Assembly (NCBI GenBank): GCA_910584905.1
Contig: CAJUCQ010000078.1
Location: forward strand, 1 to 18,955
Direction of reading: 5' to 3'
Source: an uncultured Muribaculaceae bacterium
GTDB taxonomy: Bacteria; Bacteroidota; Bacteroidia; Bacteroidales; Muribaculaceae
DNA: 18,955 nt
A program made the translations under genes and the position numbers. Shown in pieces: positions 13,465-18,955 of this stretch. The notes beneath the pieces are model-generated. The model did no database searches. It was not told the origin of the DNA and saw only the letters and a list, made by a program, of their open reading frames with translations. Every line of letters starts with the position of its first letter. The stretch's first letter is position 1.

Positions 13465-14287
13465 TCTTAACGAGGGGTGTGAAGGTGGCATGGATGGCTT
13501 TTGATGGGCATTCGCTGATACATTTTCCGCATGTGCGGCAAGCGTCAGGGTTTATGTAGGCGAGGTTGTCGGCAAGGGTGACGGCCTCGAATGGGCATGC
13601 CTTGGCGCATTTGCTGCATCCGATGCATGCCGCCTGACACACCTTGCGGGCCACGGCGCCTTTGTCGCGGCTGGAACAAGCCACCCACACGCGGCGTCCG
13701 CGGCGCCCTTCGGGGCGGATTTCGATCAGGTTGCGGGGGCACTCGGCGGCGCAAAGGCCGCATCCGGTGCATTTTTCGGCATCAATGACGGGGAGACCTG
13801 TGGCCGGGTCCATGGCGATGGCGCCGAAACGGCATGCAGCCGTGCAGTCGCCGCATCCGAGGCATCCGTAGGCGCATCCCGAGGTGCCTGTCCCCACGGC
13901 GTTCATCACCGCGCATGATTGCGCTCCGTCGTAAACGTAGGGCCTCGGACGCGCTTCGCATGAGCCGTCGCAATGGACTATAGCCGTCGAGCGGGCGGCG
14001 GGAGCGGCGTCAGTCCCGAGGAGGGCGGCGATGCGCTTCATGCCTTCGGCACCGGCGCCGGGGCAGACAAGGCCTTCGAGCGAGCCGCGGCAGGCGCATT
14101 CGCGGGCGAAGTCGGCGCAGCCCTTGAGGCCGCAGGCTCCGCAGTTGGCGCCGGGAAGGATTTCGCGGATAGCCTCTTCGCGGGGGTCGACGGCCACGTC
14201 AAAGCGCTTCGACGTGGCGTATAGAAGCAACGCTCCTATCAGACCCGTAAGACCTAATATGGCAATTGTTGCAAGAAAAGTGTTCAT
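13445..14287 (-). CDS. rnfB: Rnf complex subunit RnfB (polyferredoxin)
   Basis: 280 aa, the ferredoxin-accepting subunit. An N-terminal membrane helix (about 5-24) is followed by the Fe-S domain NCGACGLKGCADF...CPG (Cys49, 52, 57, 75) and four [4Fe-4S] motifs: CLGCGDCTAAC (142-152), CTGCGLCAAECP (173-184), CIGCSKCAKACP (221-232) and CRTCGKCISECP (250-261). This is the longer anaerobe-type RnfB; the E. coli RsxB has only one two-cluster domain. It starts 52 bp after rseC and overlaps rnfC by 20 bp. Confidence 0.96.
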   Translation of the reverse strand: MNTFLATIAILGLTGLIGALLLYATSKRFDVAVDPREEAIREILPGANCGACGLKGCADFARECACRGSLEGLVCPGAGAEGMKRIAALLGTDAAPAARSTAIVHCDGSCEARPRPYVYDGAQSCAVMNAVGTGTSGCAYGCLGCGDCTAACRFGAIAMDPATGLPVIDAEKCTGCGLCAAECPRNLIEIRPEGRRGRRVWVACSSRDKGAVARKVCQAACIGCSKCAKACPFEAVTLADNLAYINPDACRTCGKCISECPSKAIHATFTPLVKNETKDV

Positions 14288-14339
14288 TCCCTCGGCAAAA
14301 GTATGGATGTGATGGATATGTTGTAGTTTGATATTTCGG

Positions 14340-14795
14340 CTATTTGATGATGTCCGTTTTGTCCGGCGCGAGTGCGGTGACGGTCCAGTCGGCTTTAGGG
14401 CGGCGGCGCGGAATCAGCGCGGGGATAAAACCTGCGGCTGTTCCGGCGAGGGCGCTCAGGGCGGTTGGCCCGTCGCCTGCGCCGCTGCAGATGCCGGCTG
14501 TCATGCCGCAAATCATTCCGGCGAGCGGGAGGGTCATCAGCAGGGTCGCCGCCCGGGCCGTGGTGCCTGAAGAGGGGCTTACCGTGACGCTGACGCCCGG
14601 AATGATTCGGTCTGCGAACGCGCCTCCTGAGGCTGTAAGCTCCACGGGCGCACCTGTGCGGGTGCCTGTACGGCAGGCCGCCGACATCGCGCATCCTGAG
14701 CACGCCGCTGACGACTCGGGACGGATATGGACGATAAAAATCCCTTGTCCGAGACAAGAGACCACAGTTGCTTCATGCGTGATTGCAGACCTCAT
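14340..14795 (-). CDS. rseC: RseC-like SoxR-reducing system protein
   Basis: 151 aa. The N-terminal domain carries the cysteine cluster C32-SG-C35-AMSAA-C41 after a Cys14, a pattern typical of RseC/RsxC-associated proteins (family PF04246). Two membrane helices follow (about residues 83-102, TLLMTLPLAGMICGMTAGIC, and 110-128, TALSALAGTAAGFIPALI). In E. coli RseC works with the Rsx/Rnf complex to keep SoxR reduced; in Bacteroidales it commonly heads the rnf operon and may serve in assembly or electron transfer. First gene of the operon here, with a good promoter about 40 bases upstream. Confidence 0.9.
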   Translation of the reverse strand: MRSAITHEATVVSCLGQGIFIVHIRPESSAACSGCAMSAACRTGTRTGAPVELTASGGAFADRIIPGVSVTVSPSSGTTARAATLLMTLPLAGMICGMTAGICSGAGDGPTALSALAGTAAGFIPALIPRRRPKADWTVTALAPDKTDIIK

Positions 14796-14832
14796 AAAAG
14801 AAACGGTAACAGTCGGAAATCTTAGGCTCGCA

Positions 14833-14866
14833 CAAAATTACGGAAAAATTTCCGAATTTACAAAAG
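14833..14866 (-). promoter_or_regulatory. Promoter of the rseC-rnf operon
   Basis: Read on the minus strand, CTTTTG (14866-14861) is followed by a 20-base spacer and TAATTTTG (14840-14833), a full match to the Bacteroidota consensus TTTG-N19-21-TAnnTTTG. Transcription would begin near 14826, giving a leader of about 30 bases before rseC. Confidence 0.8.
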
Positions 14867-14871
14867 AAATG

Positions 14872-14903
14872 TTTGTCCGAATAAAAAAAATGCCGTATCT
14901 TTG
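14872..14903 (+). promoter_or_regulatory. Promoter of the cobalamin-riboswitch operon
   Basis: TTTG at 14872-14875, a 20-base spacer, then TATCTTTG at 14896-14903: a full match to the Bacteroidota consensus. Predicted transcription start is near 14909-14910, right at the beginning of the aptamer. Its -33 box lies 7 bases from the -33 box of the divergent rseC promoter. Confidence 0.85.
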
Positions 14904-14908
14904 CCGCC

Positions 14909-15071
14909 GAAATGGACAAGGGAACCCGGTGTGAATCCGGGACAGTACCCGCTGCTGTAATTCCCCCTCCGGAGCGATAAAATCCGGGAACGTCTGCCGC
15001 AGATATGTCACTGGCCCCCTTGCGGGCCGGGAAGGCGCGGCCTCGACGGGGATAAGTCAGAAGACCTGCCA
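14909..15071 (+). ncRNA. Cobalamin (B12) riboswitch
   Basis: Conserved elements in order: GGGAACCCGGTGTGAATCC (14920-14938), GGGACAGTACCCGCTGCTGT (14939-14958), the B12-box-like GTCACTGG (15007-15014), GGGAAGGC (15029-15036), and AGTCAGAAGACCTGCC (15055-15070). Together these are the standard cobalamin-aptamer layout. It stands upstream of a BtuG-like lipoprotein operon. High adenosylcobalamin or another corrinoid should turn the downstream genes off. Confidence 0.93.
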
Positions 15072-15200
15072 TATCATCGAATATCAAAGGAATGCCTGCG
15101 GGATTATGGGCTCCGGTGTTTAGGCCTTGCGGCTTTGTCGGGCGTGCTGTTGCGCGTGGTCGGCATTTGCCTGCGGCGTAATTTCCGATGCTGACTCTAC
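15072..15200 (+). other. Long spacer between B12 aptamer and terminator
   Basis: About 130 bases of leader with no gene. It holds GC-rich words (GCCTGCGGG, GGCCTTGCGGC, GCCTGCGGCG) that could pair in alternative folds. A five-codon frame at 15107 (ATG...TAG) exists but has no supporting evidence. I take this as the expression platform linker. Confidence 0.45.
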
Positions 15201-15241
15201 TCCCGTCTGTATTCCTCCCCGGATGCAGACGGGATTTTTTT
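15201..15241 (+). terminator. Riboswitch-associated intrinsic terminator
   Basis: Stem TCCCGTCTG (15201-15209) with CAGACGGGA (15226-15234), 9 perfect base pairs, a 16-base loop, and a T-run at 15235-15241. It ends 15 bases before the btuG start, so it must be avoided for the operon to be expressed. The aptamer segment GACGGGG (15045-15051) could pair with TCCCGTC of the left arm and serve as an antiterminator; this is inference. Confidence 0.8.
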
Positions 15242-15255
15242 GCACGGAAACGAAC

Positions 15256-16410
15256 ATGTCAAAACGTACTCTTTTCTTAATATTTCTGCCGCTCCTTTTG
15301 GCCGCCACGGGTTGTCGTGAAGACGAACTCGTGGTGCCCGGGGAGTATGATATCGTGGGCGAGGAACACCCGGACGGCGAAATCCGCGGCTTCTATCTCG
15401 TCAACGAAGGAAATATGGGCTCAAATAAATGCACGCTCGACTTCTATGACTACCGCACGGGGCTTTATGCCCGCAACTTCTACGCCGAGCGCAACCCTAA
15501 TGTGATAAAAGAACTCGGCGACGTCGGCAACGATATAGGCATCTACGGACGCAAACTCTATGTCGTGGTCAATTGCTCGCATAAGGTTGAGGTGATGGAT
15601 GCCCGCACGGGCGTGCGACTCGGCAGCGTCGACATCCCGAATTGCCGCTACATCCGTTTCCATCGCGGGAAGGCCTACGTAAGCTCTTACGTCGGGCCGG
15701 TGCTTATCGACCCCGATGCTCCGCAGGGCGCGGTTTTCGAGGTTGACACGACCTCTTTTGCCGTCACGAGGCGTGTTTCCGTAGGCTACCAGCCTGAGGA
15801 GATGGAGATAATCGACGACTATATGTATGTGGCGAATTCCGGCGGCTACAGGCCGCCCGAGTACGACAATACGGTGTCGGTCATTCAGATGGTCGACTTC
15901 AAGCAGGTGCGCCGCATCCCCGTGGCAATCAACCTCCACCGTCTGCGCCGCGACGGCTACGGAAGGCTGTGGGTTAGCTCGAGGGGCGATTACGAGGAGA
16001 GGCCGTCGCGCCTGTTTGTGCTTGAGAAGCAGCCCGGAACCAACCGCATGGAAGTCGCCGACCGACTCGATATTGCATGCTCGAATATGGCAATCCACGG
16101 CGATTCGCTCTTTTTCTATGCTACGGAGTGGAACAACTTCACGGCCTCGAATACCGTGACCTACGGCATAATAGACCTGCGCACAAAGAAGCTGATTTCC
16201 GAGAACTTCATCACCGACGGAACCGAGAAGGATATAACGATACCTTACGGGATTGCGGTCCATCCCGTCACGGGCGACATATTCGTAACCGATGCCAAAA
16301 ACTACGTCAGCTCCGGCACGCTATACTGCTTTTCGCGCGACGGCAAGAAAAAATGGAGCGTACGCACCGGTGACATTCCGGCCCACATAGCCTTTCTTCA
16401 CGCAAGATGA
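15256..16410 (+). CDS. btuG: BtuG-like cobalamin-binding surface lipoprotein (YncE/DUF5074 beta-propeller)
   Basis: 384 aa. The signal peptide ends in lipobox LLAATGC (Cys20). The body is a seven-bladed propeller typical of BtuG, the surface lipoprotein of gut Bacteroides that binds B12 with extreme affinity and hands it to BtuB. Characteristic stretches are GFYLVNEGNMGSNKCTLDFY, IKELGDVGNDIGIYG, NCSHKVEVMDA, YQPEEMEIIDDYMYVANSGG, YDNTVSVI, VTYGIIDL, FITDGTEKDITIPYGIAVHP and TGDIPAHIAF. I chose ATG 15256, which gives the clean lipoprotein signal and follows the terminator; starts further up lie in riboswitch leader. It overlaps the next gene by 4 bp (ATGA). Regulation by the cobalamin riboswitch supports the assignment. 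Confidence 0.88.
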   Translation: MSKRTLFLIFLPLLLAATGCREDELVVPGEYDIVGEEHPDGEIRGFYLVNEGNMGSNKCTLDFYDYRTGLYARNFYAERNPNVIKELGDVGNDIGIYGRKLYVVVNCSHKVEVMDARTGVRLGSVDIPNCRYIRFHRGKAYVSSYVGPVLIDPDAPQGAVFEVDTTSFAVTRRVSVGYQPEEMEIIDDYMYVANSGGYRPPEYDNTVSVIQMVDFKQVRRIPVAINLHRLRRDGYGRLWVSSRGDYEERPSRLFVLEKQPGTNRMEVADRLDIACSNMAIHGDSLFFYATEWNNFTASNTVTYGIIDLRTKKLISENFITDGTEKDITIPYGIAVHPVTGDIFVTDAKNYVSSGTLYCFSRDGKKKWSVRTGDIPAHIAFLHAR

Positions 16411-17597
16411 AAATACGAGCATTTATTCCGGCAGCCGTTGTCGCGGCGCTTGCAGCCGCCGGCTGCACCTCGGATGCGCCGATGGTGAACCTCGGCCTCG
16501 ACGACGCATATTTTATCCCGAGGATGTCGAAGCTCTTTCTGCGTCCGGCGCTGAGTGGCGAAAAATATCGCTGGACCGTCAACGGCGAGACCGTTTCCGA
16601 GGCTTCGGCATATATTTTCATGGCGGCTGAGGAGGGCGTCTACGAGCTGGGATTCGACATCATCGACCCCTCGACGCCCTATCACTTCGATTTCACGGTC
16701 ACAGTCATGCACGAGGACGTCGAGTACAGCCCGTATATTAGCCGCGTATATGAATACCGCCCTGCGCCCGGCCAGTTTGTCAACGAGCTTCCGCCGTATG
16801 AGGACGGCGACACTTACGAGACAATGCTCCGCAAAGTCGAGGAGTGCATATCGGGCACAAACGACGTGCTCGTCACCCTCGGAGCATACGGCGGTTACGT
16901 CACATTCGGCTTCGACCATACGGTCATGAACATTCCCGGAGAGTGTGATTTCCGCATTTGGGGCAATGCTTTCTATGAACTTACAAATCCTGATGCGCGC
17001 GGTGGCTCGGCCGAGCCGGGGATTGTCATGGTAAGCCTCGACGCGAACGGCAACGGCCTCCCCGACGACACGTGGTACGAGCTGGCCGGAAGCGAATATT
17101 ATTCTCCGTCGACCATCCGCTCATACTGCATATCATACCGGCGCCATGACCCCGCCAAAGCCCCCGTCGAAGACGAGTGGGGATATATATCGGATATGGA
17201 GTACATCCCGTGGACCGACTCCGAAGGCGAAACGGGCTTTGTGGCTAAAAACATATTCCATGCTCAGGATTATTGGCCGCGATGGCTTGCGGACGACACG
17301 ATGAGCTTCATGGGCACGCGCCTCTCTCCGAACGGAACCGACGCAAGCGGCACGGGCCGCTACTATATCCTTTACGCTTTCCCGTGGGGCTATGCCGACA
17401 ATCATCCTAACGACTACGCCGACCTCAACTCCTTCGACATCGGCAATGCCGTCGATATCGCGGGTCGTCCGGTAGACTTGCCCGGCGTGGATTTCGTAAG
17501 AGTGTACACGGGTGTGAACCAATATTGCGGATGGCTGGGTGAGACGTCTACCGAGATTACCCGCGCACAGGACTTGCATATTCCAACAAATCAATAA
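16407..17597 (+). CDS. Surface lipoprotein with PKD-like N-terminus, cobalamin operon
   Basis: 396 aa. Lipoprotein signal with lipobox AAAGC (Cys20). The N-terminal part (about 30-105) reads like an Ig/PKD-type beta-sandwich (KYRWTVNGETVSEASAYIF, GVYELGFDIID). The larger C-terminal part includes LGAYGGYVTFGFDHTVMN, DFRIWGNAF, EPGIVMVSLDANGNGLPDDT with a DxNxNGxxD calcium-site-like loop, WYELAGSEYY, and a final DFVRVYTGVNQYCGWLGETSTEI. I recall similar cell-surface proteins in Bacteroidales B12-uptake loci but know no proven function. Coupled to btuG by an ATGA overlap; a role in corrinoid capture at the surface is inferred from the operon. Confidence 0.82.
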   Translation: MKIRAFIPAAVVAALAAAGCTSDAPMVNLGLDDAYFIPRMSKLFLRPALSGEKYRWTVNGETVSEASAYIFMAAEEGVYELGFDIIDPSTPYHFDFTVTVMHEDVEYSPYISRVYEYRPAPGQFVNELPPYEDGDTYETMLRKVEECISGTNDVLVTLGAYGGYVTFGFDHTVMNIPGECDFRIWGNAFYELTNPDARGGSAEPGIVMVSLDANGNGLPDDTWYELAGSEYYSPSTIRSYCISYRRHDPAKAPVEDEWGYISDMEYIPWTDSEGETGFVAKNIFHAQDYWPRWLADDTMSFMGTRLSPNGTDASGTGRYYILYAFPWGYADNHPNDYADLNSFDIGNAVDIAGRPVDLPGVDFVRVYTGVNQYCGWLGETSTEITRAQDLHIPTNQ

Positions 17598-17602
17598 TCA
17601 TA

Positions 17603-18553
17603 ATGAAAAAACTGCTACTCTTCACTGCCGCTTCGGCAGTCTCTCTCTGCGGAGCGGCCGAGACTCTTGACTTTGACAAGATAGTCCATTGGGCCGGCGA
17701 AGGCCCGAACAAGGCCGCTCTTGTGCTGTCGCCGATGCCGCGTGCGGGACAACCCGACCCCGGTTCGCCCGTATGGGGGTTCCGCTGGGCCGACGGCGAG
17801 ACGCCTTCGGGCTTCGATATGCTGTGCGCTGTCGCTTCAGCTTCGCGCCATCTTGCGGTGCTCGTCCAGTTCACCGGCGATATGGGCTACACACTTGACG
17901 GCGCAGGCTACTCGCCCGATGCCGCGGAGCTGATTTCGAACCTTGTCTATGATTTTGACGGCGCCGCGGTCGATGAGCACATTTCGTTCGGCTTTTACAC
18001 TCCGAACAAGAGCATGAAGCAGACCTCCGCTCCCGGAGGCGACACCCCCGCTCTTGTCTCCGAGGCTATCGACGAGGGAAAAGACACACACGTGGTCATG
18101 CACCCGCTGAACGCCGAGGTTTACGGCTATCCGGCTTACGACTACGACTGGTGGTCGCTCGACAGCGAGGCTTGCCCCGTGCCGGCGAAATACTACTGGA
18201 ATGCCGGATGGTACAACGGCTACTGGAGTTATTGGCTCGGCGATGCCGACCTCGATAATTTTGCTTATTCGGGCCTCGGGATGAGTTCGGTCGAGTTGCA
18301 TGACGGCGATGTGCATGGCTGGAAATACAACGATTTCGGCGGCGCAAGCTCCGACGAATGGAGCCCGCTCGATTATACGCACGCATTCGCTTCGACGACG
18401 GGTATCGACGCCGTCGGTGCGGACTCATTTGAGGCGCAACAGACTACTGTCTATTATCGCCTCGACGGACGCCGCCTGCCGCAGCGCCCGGATGTCCCCG
18501 GATTCTATATCGTGGTCAGCGGCTCCGAATCTTCGAAAATAATGATAAAATAA
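17603..18553 (+). CDS. Secreted protein of cobalamin operon with C-terminal sorting-like tail
   Basis: 316 aa. Signal peptide MKKLLLFTAASAVSLCGAAE; the Cys is not in a proper lipobox, so probably cleaved after GAA. The first domain has VHWAGEGPNKAALVL, then WGFRWADGETPSGFDML, a signature I know from uncharacterised secreted proteins across several phyla (WVGxGxNxA...WGYRWDG...GxDML). A Trp/Tyr-rich stretch follows (YDYDWWSL, YYWNAGWYNGYWSYWLGD, about 187-213), then SGLGMSSVELHDGDVHGWKY. The last 35 residues (YYRLDGRRLPQ...GFYIVVSG...KIMIK) look like the C-terminal tail common on exported Bacteroidales proteins. It lies 5 bp after the lipoprotein gene. Corrinoid binding is possible but unproven. 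Confidence 0.82.
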   Translation: MKKLLLFTAASAVSLCGAAETLDFDKIVHWAGEGPNKAALVLSPMPRAGQPDPGSPVWGFRWADGETPSGFDMLCAVASASRHLAVLVQFTGDMGYTLDGAGYSPDAAELISNLVYDFDGAAVDEHISFGFYTPNKSMKQTSAPGGDTPALVSEAIDEGKDTHVVMHPLNAEVYGYPAYDYDWWSLDSEACPVPAKYYWNAGWYNGYWSYWLGDADLDNFAYSGLGMSSVELHDGDVHGWKYNDFGGASSDEWSPLDYTHAFASTTGIDAVGADSFEAQQTTVYYRLDGRRLPQRPDVPGFYIVVSGSESSKIMIK

Positions 18554-18574
18554 AACCAATCAAATTTCCATATT

Positions 18575-18850
18575 ATGAATAAAACAGTCATAACAGGAGT
18601 CTTGACGCTCCTGATGCCCTTATGTGTATCGGCAGCCACGCCGGACGTGGCTGCGCCGTTCATGAACGCAGTGGGTGAGCCGTCGGACAAGACCGTGGCT
18701 TTCTCCGCGCGCTGGAACGACGACAACGGCGCGCTCGACAATCTTACGGAACTCGTCTACGTCGACGGCACAAAAAGTGCAGGCGAGATTATCGCCCTCG
18801 TGCTGGAACATGACCCTCGTTTTTATGCCGCTGTGACGCAATGCTATTAA
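18575..18850 (+). pseudogene. Secreted protein, paralogue of the preceding gene, truncated by IS
   Basis: 91 residues remain. The signal peptide MNKTVITGVLTLLMPLCVSA is intact, followed by KTVAFSARWNDDNG, ELVYVDGTKSAGEII and EHDPRFYAAV, which parallel the WADGETPSGFDML region of the 17603-18553 protein and the WND...G...DPRFY pattern of that family. The last residues, QCY, and the stop are supplied by the IS end (18838 onward), exactly as in the efflux adaptor at the left edge. It begins 21 bp after the preceding gene, in the same operon. Only the N-terminal domain start survives, so it is probably inactive. Confidence 0.75.
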
Positions 18851-18854
18851 CTTA
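18838..18854 (+). repeat. IS terminal inverted repeat (right-edge copy)
   Basis: GCAATGCTATTAACTTA, identical to the reverse complement of 103-119. It reads inward into the element on the plus strand and is followed by TGGC, against AGGC in the other copy. Confidence 0.8.
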
Positions 18855-18921
18855 TGGCAATGTTATCAAAAACGGCCATGGCCGGTTATGTGTTATAAAT
18901 TAGAACCAACACTTACCGACC

Positions 18922-18955
18922 ATGGCTACTGAATCTACTATTATAAACGTCTTAA
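18922..18955 (+). CDS. Possible transposase N-terminal fragment
   Basis: ATG at 18922 opens a frame to the right edge, MATESTIINVL. It is about 70 bases inside the IS terminus, on the strand expected if the left-edge fragment (2-97) is the far end of the same gene type. Too short for family recognition. Confidence 0.4.
   Translation, partial: MATESTIINVL

Larger units (their letters stand above)
18838..18955 (+). mobile_element. 5' end of an insertion sequence (partial, right edge)
   Basis: It begins with the same 17-base terminal sequence seen inverted at 103-119. A leader of about 65 bases follows, including the palindrome CGGCCATGGCCG (18873-18884), and then a possible transposase start at 18922. 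Such structured leaders protect IS transposases from outside transcription in some IS4-family elements; the role here is inferred. The element interrupts the 18575 gene. Confidence 0.75.

Noticed and set aside
15107..15124. Five-codon leader peptide in the cobalamin riboswitch leader
   Set aside because: No ribosome binding site or meaningful residues; any random leader contains such frames.
15127..15255. N-terminal extension of btuG starting at 15127
   Set aside because: It would be translated from riboswitch leader and terminator sequence and would bury the clear lipoprotein signal that begins at 15256.
1..18955. Composite transposon made of two IS copies
   Set aside because: The enclosed genes look like ordinary chromosomal operons with uniform composition, and there is no visible target duplication; retained only as a remote option.
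1..18955. CRISPR arrays, tRNA or rRNA genes
   Set aside because: No regularly spaced repeats, tRNA-like cloverleaf with conserved TTCRA arm, or rRNA-like stretches were seen.

Overview
The window most likely comes from a high-GC member of the Bacteroidales, perhaps a Muribaculaceae-type gut bacterium. The evidence is several promoters of the Bacteroidota type (TTTG, 20-base spacer, TAnnTTTG), a Bacteroides-like thi operon, an RseC-RnfBCDGEA cluster, and a cobalamin-riboswitch operon that opens with a BtuG-like surface lipoprotein. The C-terminal tail of the 17603-18553 protein (YYRLDGRR...GFYIVV...IMIK) also fits Bacteroidales sorting tails. The family-level guess is weak.

Layout. (1) Positions 1-119 are the 3' end of an insertion sequence that cuts off a minus-strand RND-efflux adaptor gene; its partner, a TolC/NodT-type outer-membrane channel, lies at 500-1819. 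(2) Positions 1917-7600 (+) hold a promoter, a TPP riboswitch and a compact thiamin operon: thiS, a TenI-like gene, thiE, thiG, thiH, thiF, tenA, thiD. thiC is absent. (3) Positions 7552-8988 (-) hold a DUF308/HdeD-like membrane protein gene followed by a HAD phosphatase gene whose 3' end overlaps that of thiD by 49 bp. (4) Positions 9054-9453 have no certain gene, but contain a possible very small protein gene followed by a strong minus-strand terminator. (5) Positions 9454-14795 (-) hold rseC-rnfB-rnfC-rnfD-rnfG-rnfE-rnfA, an ion-translocating ferredoxin:NAD oxidoreductase. (6) Positions 14833-14903 carry back-to-back promoters, one for rseC-rnf and one for a cobalamin riboswitch (14909-15071) with a downstream terminator (15201-15241). 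(7) Positions 15256-18850 (+) hold btuG, a second lipoprotein, and two related secreted proteins, the last cut by an IS end at 18838.

The two window ends carry opposite ends of what looks like the same IS family. They share the inverted terminal sequence GCAATGCTATTAACTTA, are oriented the same way, and each supplies the same Gln-Cys-Tyr-stop ending to the gene it interrupts. This may be a contig bounded by two copies of a repeated IS rather than an 18.7-kb composite transposon, because the genes between look like ordinary chromosomal genes.

Functionally, the thi operon makes the thiazole moiety (ThiS/G/H/F, TenI), salvages and phosphorylates the pyrimidine (TenA, ThiD) and joins the two (ThiE). 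The neighbouring HAD enzyme is a candidate for the thiamin-monophosphate phosphatase step. The cobalamin operon probably captures corrinoids at the cell surface; no TonB-dependent BtuB is in the window.
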